A DNA stretch of 64,000 bases from Henckelia pumila (GCF_033568475.1 NC_133121.1:52861905-52925904); one strand, 5' to 3'; counted from the first letter of the stretch, positions 12,701 through 24,527 are shown. The notes: generated by a model from the letters alone, not told the origin. Numbers and translations: made by a program.

Positions 12701-13648
12701 CATCCTAAGCCTGCGACTTCTTGTCATCACCTGCAAATCATTGCAAATGTGAGATCCACATCCGGTATCCAATACCCAAGAAGTAGTATTAAGTGAAACA
12801 TTTATTTTAATATAGAACATACCCTTCGCAGTTCGCAACTGCTCTAGATATTCCTTGCAGTTACGCTTCCAATGACCGGGCTTCTTGCAGTAATGACAAA
12901 CATCCTTGGATTTTTCATTGTTTGAAGCCTTTGTCTTGTACTTCTTCTCGGGTTCGACTTTCTTGGGTGGGGCAGAACGCTTCTTGCCCTTTGTACTTGG
13001 CCCCTTCTTAGCAGAAGAAGAGGAGCCCACCAAGAAAGCCGGTTTATCCTTCTTTAATGTGGATTCATATGTCATAAGCATATTGATCATCTCTTCAAGG
13101 GAGGCCTCTATCTTGTTCATATTGAAATTTACCACAAATCCGTCAAACGAAGAAGGAAGAGACACAAGTAGTAAGTCCACGTTGATTTCATGCTCCAACA
13201 CCAAATCAAGGGTTACCAACTTCTGTATGAGCCAAATCACTCGTACCCCATGATCACGGACCGAAGTCCCTTCACGCATGTGACACGTCATTAGCTCCTT
13301 TACAGTAGCGAACCTTTCAGCCCTCGATTGAGCCCCAAAAAGTTCCTTGAGTTGAACGTGAATGTCAGCAGCATTCACGGTGTCCTCAAATCGCCTCTGA
13401 AGTTCATCAGACATCGAGGCTTGCATATAGCATTTGGTCTTGATATCATGGTCCCACCATGTATCAAGTTTGGCTAACTCCTCTGGACTTACGTCAGCTG
13501 GTGCTTCCTTCGGAGGAGATTTTTCTAACACGTAGAGCATCTTCTCCGAAGTCAAGACAATCTTCAACTTGCGGAACCATTCCGTATAGTTGGCGCCAGT
13601 CAACTTATTTTGTTCGAGGATCGAGAAAAGTGGATTACGCGAATTCAT
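9734..13648 (-). pseudogene. Copia gag-pol polyprotein, one stop codon
   Basis: One frame of about 1300 codons encodes all copia functions. Start is the ATG at 13648 (MNSRNPLFSI); the longer frame to 13699 opens with TTG. In order: gag domain (GANYTEWFRKLKIVL), CCHC knuckle CHYCKKPGHWKRNC near 12860-12900, protease motif WVLDTGCGSHIC, GAG-pre-integrase motif LWHARLGHISSRRMNKL, integrase core (HTDVCGPF, FTDDYSRYGYLY, RSDRGGEYLS, SERRNRTLL), RT with YVDDILL, and RNase H ending ADPLTKPLPG. A single TGA at 10979-10981, between YDYEI and QMDVKTAFLNG, replaces the usual Trp codon. Closest to Tork/TNT1-like copia by motif; lineage not proven. Cytoplasmic particle formation and integration are known for the family. 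Confidence 0.93.
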
Positions 13649-15444
13649 TGTATGAAATACTGAAAAGAAACAGACAAATATCAATGATTGTTTAAGCAAT
13701 TTACTAAGACATAAAATAGGCGAAATTTATTTTATGAATCTCACTCCCACTATTTTCACGATTTCACTACCCTCTAGTGAAAACGGGAAACTGTTTTCCT
13801 TAGTGAGAACATGGAGTCCAATTGACAAACTTATAGTCCCGAATAATATCAGCCAACCATAATTTTCAAAAGGTAGAGCCCAATTGCTTCCAAAGCAACC
13901 TCCACGTTTTTACCTCACGTCCAATAAGGGCCCAATAATATGACGCCGATTATTGTGACATGTCAAGATGACCCATCAATATTAAGTTGTGATGGACGGT
14001 CGCCATGTGGATCCCCCAATAATATGAGCCGATCCCATGGGAGTTCCACCCAACTTACAACATGTGTCGATCCAATGTACAGCTTTCCGACGAACGGGCC
14101 CCCCCAATAATATGAGTCGGACCGTATCCGCGGGTAGCATCTCATACATTGATCGTTGATGGAAGGTAGGAACATTTAAACAAATTTAAATTTTCTTTAT
14201 TTATCTTGATATCAATTTTAAATCATATTTAAAATGAGGGATTTTTAATTATAAAAATTTGTCTCATCATTTTTTTTTTTTTTAAAAAATTTTGTATTCT
14301 TGTCGGATTCACACAATTTTGTCTAAAACATGCATACAACTATAATATCACATATTATATAGGATGATCGATTCCATTTCTAATCGACCCGTGGTTGCCA
14401 ATCACGAGTCTTAGTCCAATCCTAGGTAATATGCAGTATGAAATGCAATCCTATTACATTTGCTTCCAATTTACATTTTTTCTGTCTTTATTGTCTGCTG
14501 GGCCCACCTCCATCTTCAAATCTTGATCTCCCACTAAATCTAATGTATTTACAATAAATAACAATGACAAGTAGGGGATACATTTTTAAGGGGTGGGAAC
14601 GGGCCATAAACCAAGCCCACTTTTATTACATATGACATTCATATTGGGCCATAAACCAGGCCCATTAATAAAACCAACAACAATAAAACAAATGTAAATT
14701 CCTAACATACACCTACAAAATTGGTCATGGCAATCGATCATCCTTATCCAATAACATTTAATTCAAAATTAATTTATTGGATAACATGCAATGGCAATTT
14801 AAATTTAAAAAAGATAAAATCATATCTCATACATAAAATCTTATTTTACATATAAAATCATATTTTATCTTTTTATCAAATAAAATCATATTTTATCTAT
14901 AAAATCCAATTTTATACATAAAATCATATTTTACTCAATATATCCATAAGATCATATCTTATCATCAATTGTACCAAAAATTAATTAATTTCAAAATTCA
15001 ATTAAAGGATAAAATATTAAAATTTTCCAAAAATTCAAATTTATCCAAAAATCAATTTTAAAATTTTCGGACTCGAACAATTCGATCCGACGCCTCGTGG
15101 ACCAATCAAAACAATTTTCGATCGGACCAAAAATAGAATTTTAACATATTAAAATTTAATTTAAAATTAAAAATAATTTTTTCCGCGGGCCGCCCGGGAC
15201 GTTCCCGGGCCGGGCAGCCCGGCTGCCCCTAGGGCAGCGCCGTGCGCTGCCCTGGGCAGCGATCACATCGCTGCCCGGGGCAGCGACCATCGCTGCCCCT
15301 CCCGGGCAGCGATCCAATCGCTGCCCGGGTTTTTGCCCGAAAAAAAAAATATTTTTATTTTAAAATATTTATTTTGTTTCAAAAACCGAGGCCTAAAAAT
15401 TTTTTTACAATCGATTAATTTAATCGCTTGATCTGAGCAACCTG
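13649..15444 (-). other. Copia 5' leader with repeats and hairpin cluster
   Basis: This 1.8-kb stretch lies between the primer site and gag and has no credible gene. Reading away from the primer site it holds a GC-rich hairpin cluster (15193-15329), then AT-rich sequence with repeated ATAAAATCATATTTTAT units (about 14815-14965), then four spaced AATAATAT boxes, three of them CCCAATAATATGA (13843-14114), each followed by different GC-rich sequence. Long structured leaders are known in copia elements; the specific repeats are described in the findings. Confidence 0.7.
15193..15329. repeat. Cluster of six back-to-back inverted repeats
   Basis: Consecutive palindromes occur with almost no spacer: 15193-15209 (CCCGGGACGTTCCCGGG), 15213-15228, 15230-15253, 15254-15276, 15277-15299 and 15301-15329. 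Four use the same arm GGGCAGCG/CGCTGCCC around different loops (GTGC-type, ATCACAT, ACCAT, ATCCAAT). Each could form a stable stem-loop in RNA or single-stranded DNA. The cluster is 115-250 nt downstream of the primer site in the copia RNA. Confidence 0.85.
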
Positions 15445-15456
15445 GCTCTGATACCA
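15445..15456 (-). other. tRNA-iMet primer-binding site of the copia element
   Basis: On the minus strand TGGTATCAGAGC is an exact complement of the 3' end of plant initiator tRNA-Met. One base separates it from the 5' LTR end CACTCCAACA. This fixes the LTR boundary and the element orientation. Confidence 0.92.
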
Positions 15457-15457
15457 C

Positions 15458-17311
15458 TGTTGGAGTGCGCGGCGTTCAGATCAAACAAGATTGATACCCG
15501 GTGCAGCGGAAGTTTAAAAATTATTATATGGAACGATTCCATATTGGGTATCAAATCTTTACGATTAAATTGTGTGTGTAAAAATTTAAATAACTATTAT
15601 AAAATTTTTACCTTTAATCTCAAATCGAGATTCTGGACACCAACAGATTTCTCTGCTCTTGTTGTATCTCCCTGGAACCGATGGACGAACAGTTCTTCAA
15701 TCAGGTCCACGAATAGAGATTTAATCCCTCTGATAGATTGCACTAGAAAATCTATCAGAAGTTTTCTACGAAGAGAGTTAACGAATTTGATCCGTTAAAC
15801 CAGACTGTAATTCAAAATCACAGGCTGGAATTTTTCTCGAGTAGAGAGAGGGAGAGGGGGCGGCCACTTTAAGAAAAATAGCTTAGGGTTTTCGAAAATT
15901 TTGTGCCTATTCTGTGTAACTTCTGTACTGCAATAACTTATTTATAATGCAGGCCACTAACAGCTTAGGGCCCATTAGTCATAAGTTCAAGCCCGACAAG
16001 CAAAGCCCGCATGTTCAGAAATTAATATAAAATTCATCGTGACTCCGATTGATAAACCGATTTCACCAATGTGCACAGAAACCATTTCTGCACCTTTTAA
16101 AGTCAAGATAAATTTTTCTGAATCCGAATTCAGTGATTTCCAAAAATGGCCATCCCTATGTCATTTTAGGAAATCTTACTCCTCTACTCTTAAATAAGAA
16201 GTCCAACTTCTTCGTTCATTAAATTTAACTCTTTAAATTTAACTATCTCAACGGGGATTAAAAATCCATTACACTGTGTGACCCTCAATGGTTCAGGGAT
16301 ACAGCTAGCCGTGGGCTCACAACTCCTTGTAACTCGGAACAACAATTTCCGACTTGCCCATCGAATCATGGTATGAGCGCCTAGCAACATCGCCCCATGA
16401 TTCCCTAGGTATCACTGATAGTGCCTACAAGAACCAGTAGATTTTGGTTAGCGTACAGTACGGTCCCTTCATCCATATATCCCGATCGAATCAACAACCA
16501 TTGGTATATCGAGAGTCGCTCGAGATTCGATAACTATGCAATGCATCTTGAAGATCAAATAGTGACATCGCATGCGCTACTAAGAAACCATTTCTTAAAT
16601 CACATCATGTACTCTGGCCAGAGATTCGTCACACTAATATCTCCTCAGATCGCATAGGATATCCACACTCGCAAGTATGTGGTGAATCCTTGACAACAAA
16701 GCATCGACTCCTATATGTGTTGTAACTGTACCCAATCCCGACACCTTATGACCCCAATAGAGTCGGTAAACGAGTCAAAGCACAGTACTAGCATATGGAG
16801 TCTCAATGATGTTTCAAGTAATAAGGACTAATGGTGTACAACCAAAACCGCGGACTTTATCCACTCGATAAGTGATAACCACTTGGAAAGTCCGGATAGG
16901 GTAGTTCGATCATTCATCATATGAATATCCATTTGCATGCTTCGAACATCTCTATGTTCCTTACCAATGAAACGTGGTACTCCGCATCGCAAATTCTAGT
17001 CTCAAACTCGAGCGATCCTTTATCCTTATTTTCGGACGGCTCAATCGACTAGGAACAGTTTAGAATATACAGTGACTATAAGATGTGTTTCATGATAGAC
17101 ATCTCCATGTTCTACCACATCTTACATACACTATAGTATATTCAAGGTCTTTATCAAAACAACAATAGTATATCACAATATAACAATATGAAGAAAGATA
17201 AAGTCATTGCCATTAATAAAAGTGTAAATTATATTAAACAAAAGATTGTTTATACAAAGAGTCATCAAAGCCCTTAGCCACAAGTTGGCTCACTGGGCAC
17301 CCACTCTTTCA
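15458..17311 (-). repeat. Copia LTR, 5' copy (right)
   Basis: Same 1854-bp sequence as the left LTR. The few differences include C/A at the CTCGAATC site, T/G in ACATTTCTTC, T/C in GTGTAATTTC, G/A in CTTGTGACTC and G/T in AAATGCTAG. The element promoter should lie here; I did not identify a convincing TATA box. Confidence 0.95.
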
Positions 17312-19103
17312 ATCCTGATCATGATTTGGAGTTGGCAGCGATTGTGTTCGCTTTGAAGATCTGGCGTCATTATCTGAAATCTCCACCGACCACAAGAGTC
17401 TCAAGTATTTGTTCACTCAGGCGGAGTTGAACATGATACAGAGGCATTGGATGTACTTGCTGAAGGACTATGATTGCGAGATTAAGTACCATCCAGGAGC
17501 TGCTAATCTCACTACTGATGCCTTGAGCCGCAAGGTGCGATTATCCGCACTTCAGACTTGATCGATGTCTCGTGAGATCGAAACTTGTTGTTCTTCAGGA
17601 TATACCTTCAAGCACAAGAAGGGTATGCAGGGTATCCAGATGTTTGCAATATTATCTGAGCCAGCTTTGTATTCGCGGATTTGGGATGCTCAGGTGTCTG
17701 ATTTGAAGACCCAGTGTTTGGCTCATCTAGCCAACGAGGTTAGTACGTCTGGATTTCACTATGAGTCAGATGGTTTTCTGTGTTTATCGGGTCGGCTTGT
17801 GATTCCGGAGGATGATGATCTGCGAGGGGAGATTTTGTCTCAGGCGCATCGCACTAAGTTGAGTATCCATCCGGGGAGCAACAAGATGTATAAGGATCTG
17901 CGTACTCGGTTTTGGTGGAAAGGGGTGAAACGCAGCGTGTATCAGTATGTTTTGAGATGCTTGGTTTGTCAGCAGGTCAAGGCTGAGGACCGATGACCTG
18001 GAGGTTTGCTTCACAGTCTGCCTATTTCAGAGTGGAAATGGGAGCTTATCACGATGGACTTTGTGACTCATTTGCTGGTATCTTCGAGGAATTGTGACGC
18101 TATCTGGGTTGTGGTGGACCGACTCACCAAGTCAGCGCATTTCATTCCCTATAGTCGAGAGTACAACGTTGATCGTATGACACGGTTGTACATTCAGGAG
18201 ATCGTTCAACTTCATGGAGTGACGGTGAGCATTGTCAGTGATCGAAACCCCAGGTTTACTTCCAGATTTTGGGAGAGTGTTCAGCGTGCGATGGGCATTA
18301 CTCTCAGTTTGAGTACTGCCTATCAACCGGAGATTGATGGATAGTCAGAGCGCACTAACCATACCTTGGAGCATATGCTTCGGGCGTGTACCATGGATTT
18401 TGGTTCAGTTTGGCAAGATCATCTGCCATTGATAGAGTTCGCGTACAACAACAGTTACCATCATAGCATTGGGATGACACCTTTTGAGGCGTTTTACGGA
18501 CGATGTTGTCGTACTCCACTCTTCTGGAAAGAAGTGGGGGAGAGACAGGCCGAGGGACCAGAGTTAGTCCAACAGGCCGCAGATATTGTTGATCAGATCA
18601 AGAAACGGATTAATACTGCACAGGATCGTCAGGCCAGCTATGCTAATACCAAGCGTAGACCTCTGCAGTTTGATGTTGGGGAGAAAGTATTTCTGAGAGT
18701 TTCACCTTTCTGCAGGATTCTGAGATTTGGTCTTAAAGGAAAGCTATCTCCTAGATTTATCGGTCCGTTTGAGATCTTGGAGAGCATTGGAGATCTGGCT
18801 TATCGTTTGGCCTTGCCACCATATCTGTCCAGTATCCATGACGTGTTCCACGTATCCCTGTTACGACGGTATGTGGCAGATCAGTCTCATATTTTGCAGC
18901 ATTCTGAAGTTCAGGTGGATACTGATTTGACTTATGTAGAGAGACCGATTTGTATCCTAGATCATAAGGATAAAGTATTGCGGAACAAGGTTATTCCTTT
19001 GGTTCTAGTTCAGTGGCAGCGCCGAGGAACTGAAGAAGCCACTTAGGAGCTTGAGAGCAGGATGCGTTTAGAACATCTTGAGTTATTTTGATTTTGTTCC
19101 AGT
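17312..19103 (+). pseudogene. Element B RNase H end, integrase and chromodomain-like tail
   Basis: RNase H resumes in frame with [19 protein letters not shown], then a small deletion shifts the frame before [15 protein letters not shown]. The integrase follows: HHCC zinc domain (HPGSNKMYKDL, CLVCQQVKAE), catalytic core (DFVTHLL, DAIWVVVDRLTKSAHFIPY, SIVSDRNPRFTS, GSERTNHTL-like after a stop) and the Ty3 GPY/F module (RFIGPFEILESIGDLAYRLALP). A chromodomain-like end reads VQWQRRGTEEAT. In-frame stops occur at about 17559 (TGA), 17993 (TGA), 18342 (TAG) and 19044 (TAG); each fits decay of CGA, CGA, CAG and TGG. Non-functional. Confidence 0.9.
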
Positions 19104-19203
19104 GTTGTATTCAGTTGTAAAATGTTTAATCTGAATAAAGGATGTTCCTGCATATGTTATTTTGTTTTCATACTTAAGATCTGATTTCAAGGACGAATTA
19201 TCT

Positions 19204-19217
19204 TAAGTGGGGGAGAA
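19204..19217 (+). other. Element B polypurine tract
   Basis: TAAGTGGGGGAGAA lies immediately before the LTR start TGTAGTAGCC, in the position where plus-strand priming occurs. It confirms the 3' LTR boundary. Confidence 0.8.
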
Positions 19218-20543
19218 TGTAGTAGCCCGTACCTAGAATAGGTGATTAAGGGATTAATCAACGCAAAATAAGAAATCGAGCCATGAGCATAATGGAAGCT
19301 CCGTTGTTGGGAACGGAAGCTCCGATGTCAATCGGAAGCTCCGGTGTGCAACAGAAGCTCCGATAGTATTACGTCATCCATGACGTGTGGGACAACGAAA
19401 GCTCCGATCGGGAACGGAGGTTCCGATATCCCCTATCCGCATCCAGCCAATGAAATTTTGCCACATGGCAGATAAGTGAGAACGGAAGCTCCGATGGCGC
19501 ATCGGAGGTTCCGATCGTGTCCTATAAATATAGGGTCGAGGCTTCACTTTTCATTGCCAATTCCTCAAGTTCTTTTCCCTTATCAGCTTATTTTAGTAGT
19601 TCTAGCCTTCCTAGGCTTGGCCCGGGGGTCGGTGAGACGTTCGGGAGTCGCAGCGGAGGTGTGCCCAAGTTCTGGAGACATTGATATCAAGGGGCTGACG
19701 ACGAACACAGATACAGCTTTTGCTTCCTAAAAATTTTTAGGAGTACGCAATATCTTAGTTAAGGATTTTAGAGCACTTTAATGATATTAGTATCATTTCG
19801 CTGTGTAGTGCGGATTATAGGCGTGGACCTAAAGCTGGTAGAGTTGCCTAGTAGTTGAGGTACGAGAGTACTGTCCGAGATATCCTGACTGAGTATGCCT
19901 GTATTATGTGCTTGCATGATTTTATGTGCATATTTTATGACATGATTGTATGATGCATGCATATTACATTTCGAGCTATATTCTTGGAATATTATAGGGT
20001 CTTACCCTATCCTGTTAGTGGATGGACTTCCATTGATTTGGGTCTGGGGTATCCACTGGTATTTGGTATGGGAGCCACCTCCTGAGGCGACAGCACAACG
20101 TGCTACATACCAGGGTCTGGTCTGTCTTTGTTATCTGTTCCTTGGCCTCTAGCTTCAGTAGGCGGTACACTTGCATTCATGCATTTATATGATACAACAT
20201 GCTCATACTCTCGTGTTGAGCATTTTATGCTCATGTCTTGTATTTTGTATATTTGAACACCCTATTCCATGGGGCAGGTTTGCGATTGGATGAGGCAGGT
20301 GGATCCAGGAGGGATCGGGCAATGGATGGCCAGTGGGGTTTTTGCCTAGGGATTTATTTTAATGTAGTTGAGATTATACACTATTCGATTTGGTTGTATA
20401 ATATTTGGGTATTTGCAGATTCCTTTTCTTGGGATTGTATAATTTTTATTGCTTCCGCAGTTTATTCTGGCTTACTGTTTTAATTAAGTAAATTACATGC
20501 TTAAGTTTCTGATTAGTATGTGATCTCGGTAAGGGTCACTACA
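19218..20543 (+). repeat. Element B 3' LTR (1326 bp)
   Basis: Runs from TGTAGTAGCCCG to GGTCACTACA. The first 320 bp hold eight copies of a box close to ATCGGAAGCTCCGATG, an inverted repeat ACGTCA-N4-TGACGT at 19371-19386, then a TATA box (TATAAATA, 19523-19530), so this looks like U3 with enhancer-type repeats. The same layout is in the solo LTR at 20939-22260, which supports function. The sequence next to it (TAGATGCTG) belongs to element D. Confidence 0.88.
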
Positions 20544-23500
20544 TAGATGCTGTCAGAGGTATGCCTAACTTAAAATCTGGTGTTCCATTTGTGTGTGAAG
20601 CATGTCAAAAAGGAAATCATACTAGGTTGTCACATGAGATGTTGTCAACATCTGTGACAACACGCTGCCTTGAGCTAATACATATGGACTTGATGGGTCC
20701 AATGGATGTTGAAAGCTTTGGTTGAAAGAAATATTCTTTTTTTTGTGTGGATTATTTCTCACGATACACTTGGGTAAACTTTTTGAGAGAAAAATCAGAT
20801 ACGTATGATGCCTTCAAGAAATTGCTTACTAAGATTTCAAATCTCCATAATCTGAAGGTGATCCATATTCGCACTGATCATGGTAAGGAGTTTGAAAACT
20901 CTTCTTTTGCTAGTTTGTGTGATAAGAAAGGTATTTCTTGTAGTAGCCCGTACCCTAATTGAGTAATTAAAGGATTAATGCTAATTAATTAAATTGGGTA
21001 TCGAACGGATCGGAAGCTCCGAAGGCACGATCAAAAGCTTCGAACAGGATCGGAAGCTCCGATGAGCGATCGAAGGCACCGATGATATTACGTCAGGCAT
21101 GACGTGTGGTTGGATCGGAAGCTCCGATCACCCCTATCCGAAGTCATCAAGTGATATTTTGACACGTGGTAGATCAGGATCTTCGGAAGCTCCGATGGCA
21201 GGATCGGACGTTTCGATCGAGGTTCGGACGTTCCAATCAAGGATCGGAAGTTCCGATCGTTGTCTATAAATAGAAGGCCGAGGCTTCACTTTCATTTGCC
21301 AATTCCGAGTTCTCCTTTCCTTTCTAGTCCTTTTGGAGCTGTTCTAGTCTTCTTAGGCTTGGTCCGGAGGTCGGTGAGACGTTCGGTAGTCGTAGCGGAG
21401 TTGTGCCCTAGTTCTGGAGGCATCGACATCAAAGGGCTAACGACGGACGAAGGTATAGCTTTTGCTTCCTATAAATATTTAGGAGTATGCAATAGCTTAG
21501 TTAAGGCTTTTAGAGCACTTTAATGATAGTAGTATCATTTGACAGTGTAGAGCAGACTATAGGCGTGGACCTAGAGTTGGTAGAGCTTGCACTGTTTTGA
21601 GGTACGAAAGTACTGTTCGAGATATCCTGACTGAGTATGCATGTATTATGTGACTGCATGATTTATATGCCATGATATTATGCTCCATTCATTTGCATCT
21701 TGCTGTATCTCTTTCGAGATGTCTGTTAGTAGGGTTGTACCCTATCCTGTTAGTGGATGGACTTCCATCGATTTGGGTCCGGCGTATCCACGGTTATCTC
21801 GGTATGGGAGCCACCTCCTGAAGCGACGGCACAGCGTGCTACATACCAGGGCCCGGTCTGTCTCTGTTATCTGATCCTTGACCTCGAGTCTATAGGGAGT
21901 TCACTTTGCATGCATGTATACTCATACTCTCGTACTGAGCGTTTTATGCTCACGTCTCGTACTCTGTATTTTCTGGACACCCTATTCCATGGGGCAGGTT
22001 TGCGATTGGACGAGGAGGGTGGATCCAGGAGGGGCTAGTCAGTGGTTTGCCAGCTGGAGCTTCGTCTAGGTTTTATTACTGTTGTTTGGGTTTATACAGC
22101 TATTCGATTTGGTTGTATATTATTGGATAAATTACAGATTCCTTTACTTGGGATTGTATTTTGTTTTTGGATTCCGGATTTTTATTCTGTTATCTGTTTA
22201 ATTAAGTTAATTGCATGCATAAGTTCTGTTTAGTAGGTGATCCGGGTAAGGGTCACTACATTTCTCATGAATTTTCTGCTCCTAAAACTCCACAACAAAA
22301 TGGATTTGCTGAAAGGAAACAATAGGACTTTGCAAGAAATGGCAAGAGTGATGTTAAGTTCGAAAAATATTTCAAAATGCATTTGGGCTGAAGCCTTGAA
22401 TACTGCATGTCATATTTCAAATAGAGTTTATTTTAGGAATGGTACCACTATGACATCCTATGAAATTCTCATGGGAAAGAGACCAAACCTTAAATATTTT
22501 CATGTTTTTGGATGTGTATGTCACGTTTTGAATGATAGGGACCATCGTGCTAAGTTTGATGCAAAGAGTGATAAGTGTATGTTCTTGGGATATTCATCAA
22601 ATAGCCGAGCCTATAGGATGTATAACTTGAGAACAAGGACTATTTTTGAGTCTTTTAATGTTGTATTTGATGATTTTGCAGATCTAAAGAAGAAAATAGT
22701 TGAGGATGAAGTTGATGATTTGCTTGATAATTCTGGAAATTTAGATGTTGTCCAAGGTGTTACAACACCTCCGACAACACCTTCTGCAGAAATTCCAGAA
22801 ACAAAAGATGAACAACCTACTGATGAGATTAATGACGAGTAAAGTGAGGTGAATGAAGTTGGAAAGAATATTCCAAGAAAAATTCAGAATAATCATCCAA
22901 CCTCACAAGTCATTGGAGATGTACATGAAAACATGCAAACTCAAAGAAAAGAGAAAGTGGATTATCAAAAGATGGCAGGTTTAATGTTCATGAGCTCTAC
23001 GTATTTTCAGGTAAGATTTTCTTGTTTCGTGTCAAACATTGAACCAAAAAAGGTTGAAGAAGCTTTAAGGATGAATTTTGGGTCAATGCTATGCATGAAG
23101 AGTTAGAAAAATTTGTTAGGAATGATATTTGGTACTTGGTACCGTGTCATCCTCATGGTAATGTTATAGGAACTAAATGGATTTTCAAAAATAAAACCGA
23201 TGAGTCTGGAAACATCATTAGAAATAAAGCTAGGATGGTAGCTCAAGGGTATACACAGGTTGAGGGGGTGGATTTTAATGAAACTTTTGCTTGCCATTTT
23301 ATGTAATATGGGAATGAAACTTTTTCAAATGGATGTAAAAAGTGCCTTTTTGAATGGGATCCTAAATGAAGAAGTTTATGTGAAACAACCGAAAGGGTTT
23401 GAGGATCCAAATCATCTTGATTATGTGTATAAGTTGAAAAAGGCATTGTATGGATTGAAGCAAACACCATGTGCATGGTATGGAAGAATAACCGAGTACT

Positions 23501-24527
23501 TGCTCAATATTGACTTCAAAAGAGGTAAAGTTGATAAGACTTTATTTGTACAAAAGTCTCAAGGTAATATTTTAATCTGCCAAGTCTATGTAGATGATAT
23601 AATTTTTTGTGCTTCAAATGATAAACTTGTTGATGATTTTGTGAAGTGCATGTCTTCTACATTTGAGATGAGCATGGTTGGTGAGTTAACCTATTTTTTG
23701 GGATTGCAAGTGAAACAAATGCATGATGGTATATTTCTGTGCCAAAGCAAATATGCTAAAAATTTGGTGAAAAAGTTTCTGAATGACAACACTAAACACA
23801 TGCGTACACCTATGAGGTCTAATGAAAAACTGTTTAGGGAGGATGTTGCCGAATTTGTTGACAACACCTTCTACAGAAGCATGATTGGTAGTCTTTTGTA
23901 TTTGAGTGCTACTAGACCTGATATCATGTATAGTGTTTGTCTGTGTGCTAGATACCAGTCTAACCCAAAAATTACTCATTTAAAGACTGTGAAACGTATA
24001 CTGAAATATGTGGTAGGTACTTTGAATTTGGGTTTGTGGTACACTAAAGAAACCAATTCGAATTTGGTAGGGTTTAGTGATGCTGATTGGGATGAGTATT
24101 TAGATGAGAGAAAGAGCACTTCAGGAGGATGTTTCTACTTGGGGAATAACCTAGTGTCATGGTATAGTAAGAAACAAAATTGTGTCTCACTTTCTACTGT
24201 TGAGTCTGAATATGTTGCCATAGGTAGTTGCTGCTCACAACCCTATGGATGAATCAAATGCTGAATGATTATGGAGTTAAGAGTGATACTCCTATTGTGT
24301 ACTGTGATAATTCTAGTGTCATTGATATATCCAAAAATCCAGTATAACACTCTTGAACCAAACACATTGACATTAGACATCATTTCATTTGAGATTTGGT
24401 CAAGAAAAGAATTATCTTAATTGAGTTTGTTGGAACAAATAACCAATTAGCTGATATATTCACAAAAGCTTTGGATTTTGAGAGATTCTCCAGTCTGAGG
24501 AAGTCTCTCAGTATGTGTGCATTATAA
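20544..24527 (+). pseudogene. Element D: SIRE-like copia integrase, RT and RNase H, broken
   Basis: Begins inside the GAG-pre-integrase region (CEACQKGNHTRLS) and continues through the integrase core (ELIHMDLMGPM, CVDYFSRYTWVNF, HIRTDHGKEFENS), a solo LTR, TPQQNGFAERK-like sequence, and RT ([36 protein letters not shown]) and RNase H ([18 protein letters not shown]). Lesions: TGA at about 20725, TAG at 22315, stop at 22840, a frame-shifting deletion near 23280 that removes the APVARLESIR segment, and stops at 24250-24400. The 5' half of the element is not in the window. SIRE-lineage assignment rests on motif style and on the envelope-like frame that follows. Confidence 0.85.
20934..22265 (+). 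mobile_element. Solo LTR of the B family (1322 bp), TSD TTTCT
   Basis: The insert 20939-22260 starts TGTAGTAGCCCGTACCC and ends GGTCACTACA, like the 3' LTR of element B. TTTCT flanks it at 20934-20938 and 22261-22265, and the integrase frame of D reads on after removing one copy. Nine ATCGGAAGCTCCGAT-like boxes, ACGTCA-N4-TGACGT (21090-21105) and TATAAATAG (21265-21273) are present. No internal region remains. Confidence 0.93.

Larger units (their letters stand above)
7866..17311 (-). mobile_element. Full-length Ty1/copia retrotransposon, minus strand (9446 bp)
   Basis: Two 1854-bp LTRs flank a minus-strand polyprotein, a PPT next to the left LTR and a tRNA-iMet primer site next to the right LTR. 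I counted about eight substitutions between the LTRs (about 0.4%), so the insertion is recent. It landed in element B RNase H. The flanks read TTATC on the left and ATCCT on the right; only ATC is shared, so the target duplication is not a clean 5-bp copy. The polyprotein has a single TGA stop, so the copy is close to intact but not directly autonomous. Confidence 0.95.
2261..20543 (+). mobile_element. Element B: broken Tekay-like Ty3 retrotransposon with nested insertions
   Basis: Order on the plus strand is gag, protease, RT, RNase H, integrase, chromodomain-like tail, PPT and 3' LTR, the order of Ty3 chromoviruses. The interior is interrupted by a solo LTR (2836-5908) and a copia element (7866-17311). 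The 3' LTR runs 19218-20543; no matching 5' LTR is present, since gag starts 50 bp from an Athila primer site. The 3' LTR abuts the integrase of a SIRE-like copia element (D), so B probably inserted in D and the left part of both was later lost. Many stops and frameshifts make it non-autonomous. Confidence 0.85.

Noticed and set aside
13649..13699. A 17-residue N-terminal extension of the copia polyprotein
   Set aside because: It would start with TTG; the ATG at 13648 gives the usual short gag N-terminus.
15230..15329. Possible CRISPR-like or GC-rich tandem array
   Set aside because: Units are palindromes with loops of differing length in a plant retrotransposon leader; there are no spacers of constant length.
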